From NCBI RefSeq assembly GCF_000423065.1, contig NZ_AUHG01000011.1, forward strand, positions 1 to 64,000: DNA of 64,000 nucleotides, given 5' to 3'. The DNA comes from Christiangramia echinicola DSM 19838 (GTDB taxonomy: Bacteria > Bacteroidota > Bacteroidia > Flavobacteriales > Flavobacteriaceae). Within the stretch, counting starts at the first letter, position 1; the number at the start of each line of letters is the position of its first letter. Under the pieces are notes generated by a model. The model was given only the letters and a program-made list of their open reading frames with translations, made no database searches and was not told the origin of the DNA. Both the position numbers and the translations under genes were made by a program. Positions 1 through 8,604 of the stretch are shown here, in pieces.

Positions 1-1
1 C

Positions 2-1510
2 AGTAGTTCCCAAACGATCTATATCTATGCAGCAGCGACCGCACCTTGTGTGGCCGATGAGTCAGAGTTTGATGTCACGATTAATAATACACCAGTTGCC
101 GATGAGTTGGATGATGTAACCCGTTGTGATAGTTATGAGCTTCCAGCACTTACCGCAGGCAACCAATATTTCACTGGCTCTGGGGGCACAGGAACAGAAT
201 TGTTTGCTGGTGATGATATTACCAGTTCTCAGACGATCTACATTTACTTTGCGGCGACCGCTCCTTGTGTTGCTGATGAATCGGAGTTTGATGTGGAAAT
301 TTTGCCGACACCTGGAATCCCTGAAATTGAAACTCAACAAGCGGATTGTATAGGCGGTGATGGAAGCTTTATTTTCGTTGGTGATCCTCAAAATCTTTAT
401 TTAAGTTTTGATGATGGAGATAATTTTGAACTATATGATGGTACAATATCTCTTCCAGTTGGAATTTATGATTTCATTATAAAGTACGGAGAAGATGGTT
501 GTGTTAGTGAGCCGGGACAGGTTGAAATTCAGCAACCACCAGCAGTTGAGTTAATTATCAATGCAGAAGTTGTAGAGCCAGATTGTGAGACACTTACAGG
601 GTCTGTACTTATACGAATAGGAGAAAATCCTGATTTAGATACTGGATTTTTCAATTATACAGTTAGTAGTGGAGGTGTTGATTATTACGATAGCGTAAAA
701 CAACCAGTTGGAGGTTTCGGAGTATTACCTCCAGGTAATTATGTGATCTTTGGACTTAGTGACGACGGATGTTCCTCTGCTAGAACAGAGATTACCCTTC
801 AGGAACCAATTTGCGTAGTGTTCGAAGGATGTACCTTAGGTTACTGGAAAAATCATACTGATAGATGGGAATGTTACTCAACATGTACTCTTTATGGAGA
901 AGTGTTTAATAATGCACCTTCTGAATTAGCAGATATGACCTTACTGGAAGTATTGAATCAAGGTGGTGGCGGAATCTACAATTTAGGTAGACAATCTGTA
1001 GCTGCATTACTTAATACCTGTCATGAAGATGTGAACTATGAAGTTCCATCTACAGACGAGTTGATAGCATATGTTAACTCTAATTTTGACAATGCTGGGG
1101 CAGCTGGTAGTTATTTAGACGATTTGAATAACGCTGGTTGTACTCTTGGTGGTTCAAGAGCAACTTCAGAACCTTCTGAAGGTTGCGATGCTCCTGAAGA
1201 TACTAAACCAGGAAAAGGTAATGGTAGAAACAAAGCTTCAGAAAGTAGCTTTAGTGCTTCTCCGGTACCGTTCAATGAAAAACTGACTGTTAAGTACGAC
1301 TTTGAGTATACTTCTAAGAAAGTTGAGATCCAGGTTTATGACTTGAGTGGTAGACTTCTTAGAACTTATCATGATAAGAAAGTAACCAGAGGAGATACTA
1401 AAGAGCTTGATGTTGATTTCGCTCTAAAAGCAAATCAGGTGTATATAATTAGAATGCAGACAGATCGTGAGGTATTAACCAAAAACGTGGTCTCTTCTAA
1501 GAGAAAGTAA
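2..1510 (+). CDS. T9SS-secreted repeat surface protein, 3' part (5' end outside window)
   Basis: The frame is open from the first bases of the window, so this is the C-terminal ~500 residues of a larger gene. It begins inside a tandem repeat: the stretch around SQTIYIY...APCVADESEFDV occurs twice, 73 codons apart (near 8-85 and 227-300). These acidic, Cys-containing modules are typical of flavobacterial adhesins. Two further beta-rich modules follow, then a Cys-rich domain starting CTLGYWKNHTDRW (about 830-1140), a secreted-protein motif of unknown role. The last ~85 residues (about 1250-1507) are a T9SS type A sorting domain (SASPVPFNEKLTV..., VYDLSGRLL..., IIRMQTD). The protein is therefore inferred to be exported by T9SS and anchored or released at the surface. 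Its ligand is not evident. Confidence 0.85.
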   Translation, partial: SSSQTIYIYAAATAPCVADESEFDVTINNTPVADELDDVTRCDSYELPALTAGNQYFTGSGGTGTELFAGDDITSSQTIYIYFAATAPCVADESEFDVEILPTPGIPEIETQQADCIGGDGSFIFVGDPQNLYLSFDDGDNFELYDGTISLPVGIYDFIIKYGEDGCVSEPGQVEIQQPPAVELIINAEVVEPDCETLTGSVLIRIGENPDLDTGFFNYTVSSGGVDYYDSVKQPVGGFGVLPPGNYVIFGLSDDGCSSARTEITLQEPICVVFEGCTLGYWKNHTDRWECYSTCTLYGEVFNNAPSELADMTLLEVLNQGGGGIYNLGRQSVAALLNTCHEDVNYEVPSTDELIAYVNSNFDNAGAAGSYLDDLNNAGCTLGGSRATSEPSEGCDAPEDTKPGKGNGRNKASESSFSASPVPFNEKLTVKYDFEYTSKKVEIQVYDLSGRLLRTYHDKKVTRGDTKELDVDFALKANQVYIIRMQTDREVLTKNVVSSKRK

Positions 1511-1533
1511 ATTCAGTTTAATCTTTAAAAAAG

Positions 1534-1562
1534 AAAGAGCAGCCATTTGGCTGCTCTTTTAC
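1534..1562. terminator. Bidirectional intrinsic terminator
   Basis: An 11-bp perfect stem (AAAGAGCAGCC / GGCTGCTCTTT) with an ATTT loop and T-rich flank lies between the convergent surface-protein gene and the acyl-CoA dehydrogenase gene. It can serve both strands. Confidence 0.85.
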
Positions 1563-1583
1563 TTTTTATATAATCCAAAAAAG

Positions 1584-2726
1584 TTAATCTTTCAGGATGC
1601 TTCTTGAAATTACGATCTTTTGAATTTCAGATGTTCCTTCGTATATCTGGGTGATCTTAGCGTCCCGCATTAATCTTTCTACGTGGTATTCTTTTACATA
1701 ACCGTTACCACCATGAACCTGAACAGCTTCTATGGTTACATCCATAGCTGTTTTAGAAGCATGTAATTTGGCCATAGCACCACTAAGGTCATAATTTTCT
1801 CCCTGGTCTTTATCCCAGGCAGCTTTCATTACCAGGTGCCGGGCAGCAGTAATTTGTGTATGCATATCGGCCAATTTAAAGGCGATTGCCTGGTGGTTGC
1901 AAATTTCAGTTCCAAATGCTTTACGTTGTTTTGAATAATCTTTTGCAAGTTCATAGGCTCCAGCCGCAATTCCTAAAGCCTGCGCAGCGATTCCTATTCT
2001 ACCACCTGAAAGTGTTTTCATAGCGAATTTGAATCCGAAACCATCTTCACCAATTCTATTTTCTTTTGGAACTTTCACATCATTAAAATTAAGTGAATGC
2101 GTGTCACTTCCTCTAATTCCTAATTTTTGCTCTTTAGGACCTATTTCAAATCCTTCCCATCCTTTTTCCACGATAAAGGCATTGATCCCCTTATGTTTTT
2201 TTTCTTTATCAGTTTGGGCTATTACTAAAAAGTAGTCTCCAGAACTTCCGTTCGTGATCCAGTTTTTCGTACCGTTAAGAATATAATGATCTCCCTTGTC
2301 TATTGCAGTTGTTCTTTGAGAAGTTGCATCGCTTCCTGCTTCAGGTTCAGAAAGACAGAAAGCTCCTAGTTTTTCCCCAGTAGTTAATTTTGAAAGATAT
2401 TTTTTCTTTTGCTCTTCATTACCGAAGGTATCAAGTCCCCAGCAAACCAAAGAATTGTTCACCGACACCATTACAGATGCAGAAGCGTCTATCTTAGAAA
2501 GCTCTTCCATAGCCAGGACGTAAGAAATGGTATCCATTCCACCTCCACCATATTCCGGAGAAGCCATCATTCCAAGAAAACCCAGGTCTCCCATTTTTTT
2601 AATGAGTTCCTTAGGAAATTCCTGCTTTTCATCTCGCTCTATAACCCCCGGCAATAATTCTGTTTTCGCAAAATCACGGGCGGCATCTCGTATCATTAAA
2701 TGTTCTTCGGTAAGTTTAAAATCCAT
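1584..2726 (-). CDS. Acyl-CoA dehydrogenase (short/medium-chain type)
   Basis: FAD-dependent acyl-CoA dehydrogenase, 380 aa, the usual length. It oxidises an acyl-CoA to the trans-2-enoyl-CoA in fatty-acid or branched-chain amino-acid breakdown, passing electrons to ETF. Visible signatures are the N-terminal helical domain (MDFKLTEEHLMIRDAARDF), the FAD/substrate segment CLSEPEAGSDA, and the C-terminal run QVHGGNGY...RDAKITQIYEGTSEIQ, which contains the catalytic-base Glu position. I start at ATG 2726 because the 13 codons upstream are not family-like and overlap the promoter. The gene stands alone, divergent from anmK. Exact chain-length specificity cannot be read from the sequence. Confidence 0.92.
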   Translation of the reverse strand: MDFKLTEEHLMIRDAARDFAKTELLPGVIERDEKQEFPKELIKKMGDLGFLGMMASPEYGGGGMDTISYVLAMEELSKIDASASVMVSVNNSLVCWGLDTFGNEEQKKKYLSKLTTGEKLGAFCLSEPEAGSDATSQRTTAIDKGDHYILNGTKNWITNGSSGDYFLVIAQTDKEKKHKGINAFIVEKGWEGFEIGPKEQKLGIRGSDTHSLNFNDVKVPKENRIGEDGFGFKFAMKTLSGGRIGIAAQALGIAAGAYELAKDYSKQRKAFGTEICNHQAIAFKLADMHTQITAARHLVMKAAWDKDQGENYDLSGAMAKLHASKTAMDVTIEAVQVHGGNGYVKEYHVERLMRDAKITQIYEGTSEIQKIVISRSILKD

Positions 2727-2762
2727 ATAAAAGAAATTTATAAAAAACTGATTTTTGGACGC

Positions 2763-2793
2763 CAAAGATAGCCTTTTGATACCTATTTTTCAA
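2763..2793 (-). promoter_or_regulatory. Bacteroidota-type promoter of the acyl-CoA dehydrogenase gene
   Basis: On the minus strand TTG (2793-2791) is followed after 20 nt by TATCTTTG (2770-2763), matching the TTG-N(17-23)-TAnnTTTG consensus. The box lies 37 nt before the ATG at 2726. Confidence 0.55.
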
Positions 2794-2817
2794 TTGATAT
2801 TGAGTATTTTTACGAAT

Positions 2818-3882
2818 ATGAAAAAAATGGAATATCGTGTTATTGGTGTTATGTCTGGAACTTCACTTGATGGATTAGATCTTGTATTTTCCGAGATAAA
2901 CTTTAATGATGAAGTTGATTTTTCTATTGTAAACTCTGAAACTATCCCATATTCAGCAGAGTGGCGCCAAAAACTATCCTCCGCTATTAATTTAGATCCC
3001 GGTGCGTTGCATCAATTAGATGTAGAATATACATCGTATTTATCTAAAGTTATCAGTCAGTTTATTAAAAAAAATGATATAGATCTATTGGATGCTGTTT
3101 GTAGTCATGGGCATACGGTGAAACATCGGCCAAAAGATGGTATTACATTGCAAATTGGGAATCTGCCACAACTGGGTAAGGCTTTGGGAATTCCAGTAGT
3201 TTGCGATTTTAGGGTGCAGGATGTCGAGCTTGGAGGTCAGGGAGCACCACTGGTACCTATTGGGGATAGATTACTTTTTAATCAGTATAAATATTGTATA
3301 AACCTGGGAGGCTTTGCTAATATCTCACAGGAGAAAGATTCACAAAGGATAGCCTATGATATTTGTCCGGTTAACACAGTCTCTAATTATTTCATGCAGA
3401 AAATTGGAGAAGAATATGATGAGAATGGAAACTTAGCCAGATCTGGAGAACTTAATGAAGAGTTGCTTGCGGAGCTAAATTCTCTTAAATTTTATCGAAA
3501 AAAGCCACCCAAATCTTTAGGTATAGAATGGGTGAATTCTGATATACTTCCACTAATTGAAAAGTATAAAATTGAAATTCCTGAAATTCTTAAAACCTAT
3601 ACCGTTCACGTTGCAATACAAATAGCAAAAAGCCTGGATAATGATCCAAGTTCTGATGTGCTTTTAACCGGGGGAGGTGTCTTTAATACTTATCTTATTG
3701 AAGAATTAAAATTAAGATCTTCCTGTAATTTCATAATTCCAGATAATCAGGTAATAGATTTTAAAGAAGCCCTTATTTTCGCTTTACTGGGGGTCCTAAA
3801 GTTAAGGGGCGAAATAAATGTTCTAAGTTCGGTTACCGGGGCCAAAATTGATCATTCCTCAGGAAGGATCTATGAACCCTGA
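2818..3882 (+). CDS. anmK: Anhydro-N-acetylmuramic acid kinase
   Basis: Phosphorylates and hydrates 1,6-anhydro-MurNAc to MurNAc-6-phosphate in cytosolic peptidoglycan recycling. The 354-aa protein shows the family's ASKHA-type elements: the N-terminal phosphate loop VMSGTSLDGLD, the HGHTVKHRP segment, LGGFANIS, and TGGGVFN near the C-terminus. I chose ATG 2818 (MKKMEYRVIGVMSGTS); the longer frame from 2755 adds a non-conserved leader covering the divergent promoter. A TATTTTTA element (2805-2812) lies just upstream, so the leader would be very short. Two other cell-wall genes (murF, mpl) occur elsewhere in the window but are not linked to it. Confidence 0.93.
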   Translation: MKKMEYRVIGVMSGTSLDGLDLVFSEINFNDEVDFSIVNSETIPYSAEWRQKLSSAINLDPGALHQLDVEYTSYLSKVISQFIKKNDIDLLDAVCSHGHTVKHRPKDGITLQIGNLPQLGKALGIPVVCDFRVQDVELGGQGAPLVPIGDRLLFNQYKYCINLGGFANISQEKDSQRIAYDICPVNTVSNYFMQKIGEEYDENGNLARSGELNEELLAELNSLKFYRKKPPKSLGIEWVNSDILPLIEKYKIEIPEILKTYTVHVAIQIAKSLDNDPSSDVLLTGGGVFNTYLIEELKLRSSCNFIIPDNQVIDFKEALIFALLGVLKLRGEINVLSSVTGAKIDHSSGRIYEP

Positions 3883-3921
3883 AAATTTTACCAAATTCTC
3901 AAAGTAGCCTGCTTAGTTTTT

Positions 3922-3929
3922 TATATTTG
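3922..3929 (+). promoter_or_regulatory. -7 box TATATTTG of the amino-acid dehydrogenase gene
   Basis: Exact TAnnTTTG match 18 nt before the chosen ATG at 3948, giving a predicted leader of about 12 nt. No clear TTG -33 element is seen at the right spacing. Confidence 0.5.
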
Positions 3930-3947
3930 CTTCAAAATATTTCAAAA

Positions 3948-5174
3948 ATGAAAGAATTACTCAAAGTATACGAAAATAAAGAGCCTGAAATTGTATTTAA
4001 CTGGAAAGATTCTGAAACTGAAGCTGAAGGATGGACAGTGATAAACTCTCTTAGAGGAGGTGCTGCTGGAGGTGGTACCAGAATGAGAGTAGGTTTGGAC
4101 CAGAATGAGGTGCTTTCCCTGGCCAAAACTATGGAAGTGAAATTCACTGTTTCAGGACCTCCTATTGGTGGGGCTAAATCTGGAATTAATTTTGATCCTG
4201 CAGATCCTCGTAAAAAAGGTGTTTTAGAGCGTTGGTATAAAGCAGTTTCTCCGCTTCTGAAGAGTTATTACGGAACGGGAGGGGATCTTAACGTAGATGA
4301 GATCAATGAAGTAATTCCAATTACTGAGGATTGTGGTGTTTGGCATCCGCAAGAAGGAGTTTTTAACGGACACTTTCAGCCGACCGAAGCAGATAAGATC
4401 AATAGAATTGGTCAGCTTAGACAAGGGGTGATAAAAGTTTTAGAAAACACTAAGTTTTCTCCAGATATAAGTAGAAAATATACGGTTGCAGATATGATCA
4501 CTGGTTATGGTGTGGCTGAGGCTGTTCATCATTACTATACCATCTATGGTGGCGATATTAAAGGAAAAAGAGCTATCGTTCAGGGATTTGGAAATGTTGG
4601 TTCTGCAGCCGCTTATTACCTATCTCAAATGGGAGCTAAGATCGTTGGGATTATAGATCGTGCCGGCGGACTTATAAATGAAGAAGGGTTCAGCTTTGAA
4701 GAGATCCAGCAGATGTTCCTGGATAAAGATGGAAATGCGTTGAGACATGATAATGTAATCCCTTTTGAAGAGGTAAATGAAAAAGTATGGAAGCTAGATG
4801 CTGAAATTTTTGCTCCATGTGCTGCTTCAAGATTGATATCTAAAGACCAGATCACCAACCTTATCGATAGAAAACTAGAGGTGATTTCCTGTGGTGCTAA
4901 CGTACCTTTTGCAGATAAAGAAATTTTCTTTGGACCAATTATGGAGTATACCGATGAGCGCGTAAGTCTAATTCCAGATTTTATTTCAAACTGCGGAATG
5001 GCCAGAGTCTTCGCTTATTTTATGGAAAGAAGAGTTCAAATGACCGATGAGGCAATTTTTAATGATACTTCTATGACCATTAAGAATGCTATTCAGAATA
5101 CTTTTGATAATAATAGCAGTAAGACGAACATCAGTAAAACAGCTTTCGAAGTCGCTCTAAAACAGCTTGTTTAA
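3948..5174 (+). CDS. Glu/Leu/Phe/Val family amino-acid dehydrogenase
   Basis: NAD(P)-dependent oxidative deaminase of the glutamate/leucine dehydrogenase superfamily, 408 aa. The N-terminal catalytic domain has RGGAAGGGTRMR and GPPIGGAKSGI, which holds the catalytic lysine region. The C-terminal Rossmann domain has GFGNVGSAAAYYL and the acidic nucleotide-binding end IIDRAGG. The start is ATG 3948, before MKELLKVYENKEPE; an upstream TTG at 3927 falls inside the promoter. At ~408 aa it is longer than classical leucine dehydrogenases, and I cannot assign the substrate from sequence alone. It appears monocistronic. Confidence 0.87.
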   Translation: MKELLKVYENKEPEIVFNWKDSETEAEGWTVINSLRGGAAGGGTRMRVGLDQNEVLSLAKTMEVKFTVSGPPIGGAKSGINFDPADPRKKGVLERWYKAVSPLLKSYYGTGGDLNVDEINEVIPITEDCGVWHPQEGVFNGHFQPTEADKINRIGQLRQGVIKVLENTKFSPDISRKYTVADMITGYGVAEAVHHYYTIYGGDIKGKRAIVQGFGNVGSAAAYYLSQMGAKIVGIIDRAGGLINEEGFSFEEIQQMFLDKDGNALRHDNVIPFEEVNEKVWKLDAEIFAPCAASRLISKDQITNLIDRKLEVISCGANVPFADKEIFFGPIMEYTDERVSLIPDFISNCGMARVFAYFMERRVQMTDEAIFNDTSMTIKNAIQNTFDNNSSKTNISKTAFEVALKQLV

Positions 5175-5226
5175 AAGTTTGTGCAAACATTTTACCACTG
5201 CACGTAAAACCGAGATGCTGATTAAT

Positions 5227-5234
5227 TAAATTTG
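5227..5234 (+). promoter_or_regulatory. -7 box TAAATTTG upstream of exbB
   Basis: Exact TAnnTTTG match 53 nt before the exbB ATG, in the 113-nt gap after the dehydrogenase gene. No obvious -33 TTG at standard spacing. Likely promoter of the exbB-exbD-tonB-folC operon. Confidence 0.4.
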
Positions 5235-5287
5235 GCTGACAATTAATATCATTAAAGCACGTTACATTAAAAAACCCATTTATACAT

Positions 5288-5989
5288 ATGCTTAACTTTT
5301 TTCAGCAGGACGAGGTAGCCGAAGCTGCTCAGGCAGCAGAGCCGATCGTAGAAGAAAAGACTCTATCATTATTCGATCTAATGTTTAGTGGAGGTCTTGG
5401 CGGTCAAATTATTATTATTATTCTTTTTGTTCTTTTATTCGCGGCAGTCTACATCTATTTTGAAAGATTGTTTGCCATCAAGGCAGCCAGTAAAGTAGAT
5501 AAGAACTTTATGCTTCAAATTAAAGACAGCGTTTTAAATGGAAATATCGAATCTGCAAAGATGAGATGTGCACAAAGCGATTCACCGGTAGCCAGGCTAA
5601 CTGAAAAAGGGATCTCCAGGATTGGTAGTCCCTTAGAAGATATAAACACAGCCATTGAAAATGCCGGGCGCCTGGAGGTATATAAGCTAGAGAAGAATGT
5701 TAGTATTCTTGCTACGGTAGCAGGAGCAGCACCAATGATTGGTTTCCTTGGGACTGTAATTGGTATGGTGCTTGCATTTCATGAACTGGCAACAAGTAGT
5801 GGCCAGGCACAGATGGGAGCCCTTGCAGAAGGTATCTATACTGCGATGACGACTACAGTAGCAGGTTTAATTGTAGGTATTATCGCCTATATTGGTTATA
5901 ATCACCTGGTTGTAAAAACAGATAAAGTGGTTCATCAAATGGAGGCTACCGCGGTAGACTTCCTGGATCTTCTAAACGAACCTGCTTAA
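5288..5989 (+). CDS. exbB: ExbB/TolQ/MotA-type proton channel protein
   Basis: Inner-membrane subunit of the proton-motive-force motor that energises TonB-dependent outer-membrane transport; 233 aa. One membrane helix lies near residues 38-60 (IIIIILFVLLFAAVYIYF). Two more follow around residues 135-160 and 175-205 in the MotA/TolQ/ExbB domain, with conserved APMIGFLGTVIGM and the AMTTTVAGLIVGI helix. An acidic N-terminal extension precedes the first helix. It is first in a tight operon with exbD (1-nt gap), a TonB-like gene and folC. SusC-type receptors such as the one at 59.8-63 kb are likely clients. Confidence 0.9.
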   Translation: MLNFFQQDEVAEAAQAAEPIVEEKTLSLFDLMFSGGLGGQIIIIILFVLLFAAVYIYFERLFAIKAASKVDKNFMLQIKDSVLNGNIESAKMRCAQSDSPVARLTEKGISRIGSPLEDINTAIENAGRLEVYKLEKNVSILATVAGAAPMIGFLGTVIGMVLAFHELATSSGQAQMGALAEGIYTAMTTTVAGLIVGIIAYIGYNHLVVKTDKVVHQMEATAVDFLDLLNEPA

Positions 5990-5990
5990 T

Positions 5991-6383
5991 ATGAATTTAA
6001 GAGGAAGAAATAAAATAAGTCCGGAGTTTAGCATGAGTTCGATGACAGATGTAGTTTTTCTACTGCTCATCTTTTTCATGCTAACCTCACCGGTGATAAC
6101 TCCTGAGGCTTTGGATCTTATTCTGCCAAAAGCGAAAGGTAAGACGACAAGCAAGACAACTCTTTCTGTTAGTATTACCAAAGATCTTCAGGTTTATATT
6201 AATAGTGAAAGAATAAGTAATAGCGCATTAGAATCTACTTTGAAAAGTCGTTTGGCGGGAGAAGAAAATCCTACCATTATTCTAAGAGCTGAAGAAGGAG
6301 TGCCTATTGAAAAGGCGGTGAATGTGATGGATATTGCAAACCGAAATAGCTATAAGATAGTATTAGCGGTAAAACCCGAATAG
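5991..6383 (+). CDS. exbD: ExbD/TolR biopolymer transport protein
   Basis: 130-aa partner of ExbB: a short cytoplasmic N-terminus, one membrane helix and a periplasmic domain. The segment SSMTDVVFLLLIFFML carries the membrane Asp (residue 20) that takes part in proton translocation in this family. Length is typical. It starts 2 nt after the exbB stop and ends one base before the TonB-like gene, so translational coupling is likely. Confidence 0.9.
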   Translation: MNLRGRNKISPEFSMSSMTDVVFLLLIFFMLTSPVITPEALDLILPKAKGKTTSKTTLSVSITKDLQVYINSERISNSALESTLKSRLAGEENPTIILRAEEGVPIEKAVNVMDIANRNSYKIVLAVKPE

Positions 6384-6384
6384 A

Positions 6385-7209
6385 ATGTCGATGCTGGAAA
6401 CTAAACATGAGAAGAAATCTTTTACGATCACGGTAGTATTACATGTGGTTTTAATACTTCTTTTAATATTTTTCGGCCTTACATATCTTGATCCACCACC
6501 TGAAAGCGGTATTGCCATTAATTTTGGAACTTCTGAAGTTGGTTCTGGCAATGAACAGCCTAAAGAGCCTGTGAAATCTGCCCCTAAACAGTCAACAGCC
6601 CAGCCGGTAAAATCTGAACCTGTGATCGAGAAGGAAGTGGTGACTCAGGACATCGAAGAAGCTCCGGTGATCGAAAAGAAGAAAAAGAAACCTACACCTT
6701 TAGAAACCAAGCAGCCAGAGCCTCCAAAAGAGGTTCCAAAACCTGTTAAGAAGCCAGATCCAAAACCAGATAAATCTACTAATGACGCGTTAAGTAGTAT
6801 ATTGAACGGTCCGGAGAGATCTGGAACAGCTACTGGAGGGGAAGGAAATGATAATGTAGCTGGTGATAAAGGAAGTCCAGATGGAGATCCTAAGGCCAGT
6901 TCATATTATGGTCAGGGTGCTGGATTAGATGGAGATGGTAATTACAGACTGGGAGGACGTAAGGCTTTAAACAAAGAAAAGTTCGTGCAGGATTGTAATG
7001 AATCTGGAATTGTGGTGGTTAAGATAGTGGTAGATCAAACAGGTCGTGTAATAAGTGCGCAGCCTGGAATGAAAGGGACTACGAATAGCGCTGCCTGTCT
7101 AACCGGGCCGGCAAAAAGAGCTGCATTAGCTACAAGATTTAATAGTGATTCCAATGCACCTGCTACCCAGGTAGGGACAATTATATACGACTTTAAACTC
7201 ACCGAGTAA
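6385..7209 (+). CDS. TonB-like energy transducer
   Basis: 274 aa. It has a short cytoplasmic N-terminus, one membrane anchor near residues 13-32 (ITVVLHVVLILLLIFFGL), a long Pro/Lys/Glu-rich periplasmic spacer (about 60-140), a Gly-rich stretch and a small C-terminal domain (VVVKIVVDQTGRV...) resembling the TonB C-terminal fold. It probably carries ExbB/ExbD energy to outer-membrane receptors. It overlaps neither neighbour but is packed 1 nt after exbD, and folC starts directly at its stop. A second ATG two codons in (6391) is an alternative start. The C-terminal domain is divergent, so TolA-like roles are not excluded. Confidence 0.8.
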   Translation: MSMLETKHEKKSFTITVVLHVVLILLLIFFGLTYLDPPPESGIAINFGTSEVGSGNEQPKEPVKSAPKQSTAQPVKSEPVIEKEVVTQDIEEAPVIEKKKKKPTPLETKQPEPPKEVPKPVKKPDPKPDKSTNDALSSILNGPERSGTATGGEGNDNVAGDKGSPDGDPKASSYYGQGAGLDGDGNYRLGGRKALNKEKFVQDCNESGIVVVKIVVDQTGRVISAQPGMKGTTNSAACLTGPAKRAALATRFNSDSNAPATQVGTIIYDFKLTE

Positions 7210-8430
7210 TTGAAAACTTATCAAGATACTGTTGATTGGATGTTTCAGCAGTTACCTATGTATCAAAGAATAGGTAAACAGGCTTTCAAAAAAGATCTTT
7301 CTAATACCTTGAAGCTTGCAGAACATCTAGATCATCCAGAAAGCAAATTTAAGAGTATTCATGTTGCCGGGACTAATGGTAAGGGATCGGTAAGTCATAT
7401 GCTGGCCTCGGTATTTCAATCGGCAGGATTTAAGACAGGTCTATACACTTCACCACATTTAAAAGATTTTCGGGAAAGGATCAGGATCGATGGAAAAATG
7501 ATCTCTCAGGAAAAGGTTATTTCTTTTATAGGAGAAAATCAAATCTTTCTAGGGCAGAATAGGCTTAGTTTTTTTGAAATGACCGTAGGTATGGCTTTTG
7601 ACTATTTTGCTAATGAGAAGGTAGATATAGCCATTATAGAGACCGGTATGGGTGGTAGATTGGATTCTACTAATATTATAACGCCAGAACTCTCTGTGAT
7701 TACTAATATAGGATTGGATCATACGGCATTTTTGGGTGAAGATCTAGGTGCCATTGCATTTGAAAAAGCAGGTATAATCAAAGAAGAAATACCTGTGGTA
7801 ATAGGAGAGAAGCATATAAAAACCAAAGAGGTTTTCAGAAAAAGTGCCAAGGAACAGAACTCTAAAATTTACTTCGCACAGGACAACTCTTTTCCCAAGT
7901 ATCAAACTGATCTAAAAGGATCGTACCAGAAGAAAAATTTAAGAACTGCACTATCCTCTTTAAAAGTGAGTAAGGATCTTGGTTGGGAAATTTCCGAAGA
8001 GGCTTTAATAAATGGTCTTCAAAACGTAAAACTGCATACGGGACTTCAGGGAAGATGGGATGTGATCAGGGAAAAACCAAAAGTGATCTGTGATACAGCT
8101 CATAATGCAGAAGGATTAAAGCTGGTATTAAAACAATTGAAAAAGGAGAAATTTCAGCAATTACATATTGTACTTGGGGTTGTAAATGATAAAGATCTTA
8201 GTACTATTCTTCCTTTATTTCCAAAAGAGGCTAGGTATTACTTCTCTAAACCAGACGTTCCCAGAGGGCTTGATTCAATTCTTTTAAAGAATTCAGCTTC
8301 AAATTACGACCTCGAAGGTGATAATTATGAAAGCGTTCATGAGGCTTTTTTAGCTGCTGAAGAAGAGGCTTTAGATGAAGACGTAATCTTTATTGGAGGA
8401 AGTAATTTTACAGTTGCTGAAGCTTTATAA
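7210..8430 (+). CDS. folC: Bifunctional dihydrofolate synthase / folylpolyglutamate synthase (TTG start)
   Basis: Mur-ligase-family enzyme adding glutamate to dihydropteroate and to folates; 406 aa, typical length. The ATP-binding P-loop is HVAGTNGKGSVSHML (about residues 51-65), followed by the folate-binding region SPHLKDFRERIR and FFEMTVGMAFDYF, then ETGMGGRLDSTN and the ligase-domain segment CDTAHNAEG. The start is TTG at 7210, immediately after the tonB-like TAA: no ATG lies upstream in frame, and the family N-terminus (KTYQDTVDWMFQQLPMYQR) begins right there. Last gene of the exbB operon; the functional link to ExbB is not obvious. Confidence 0.92.
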   Translation: MKTYQDTVDWMFQQLPMYQRIGKQAFKKDLSNTLKLAEHLDHPESKFKSIHVAGTNGKGSVSHMLASVFQSAGFKTGLYTSPHLKDFRERIRIDGKMISQEKVISFIGENQIFLGQNRLSFFEMTVGMAFDYFANEKVDIAIIETGMGGRLDSTNIITPELSVITNIGLDHTAFLGEDLGAIAFEKAGIIKEEIPVVIGEKHIKTKEVFRKSAKEQNSKIYFAQDNSFPKYQTDLKGSYQKKNLRTALSSLKVSKDLGWEISEEALINGLQNVKLHTGLQGRWDVIREKPKVICDTAHNAEGLKLVLKQLKKEKFQQLHIVLGVVNDKDLSTILPLFPKEARYYFSKPDVPRGLDSILLKNSASNYDLEGDNYESVHEAFLAAEEEALDEDVIFIGGSNFTVAEAL

Positions 8431-8517
8431 TTGAAAAGATTAGGTAGATGTAAAATTTAACTTATCTTTATAACACTCTGTTTAACAATAAATTAAAATA
8501 GAATCCCCCATCCTGCC

Positions 8518-8539
8518 TTATAACTTTCTTGTGTTATAA
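8518..8539. repeat. Inverted repeat TTATAAC / GTTATAA with a third half-site
   Basis: TTATAAC (8518-8524) and GTTATAA (8533-8539) form a perfect 7-bp inverted repeat with an 8-nt spacer. A third TTATAAC lies at 8468-8474. All lie in the 174-nt gap upstream of the secreted two-domain protein. The arrangement could be an operator; no regulator is identifiable. Confidence 0.4.
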
Positions 8540-8604
8540 CCCATCCCTACTGCGTTAGTCAACTTTTTAGCTATGATTTTTATTAACAAAAAATCCAACT
8601 AAAA

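Noticed and set aside
5178-5189. Inverted repeat GTTTG..CAAAC just after the amino-acid dehydrogenase gene as a terminator
   Set aside because: The stem is only five pairs with a two-base loop and no T-run follows.
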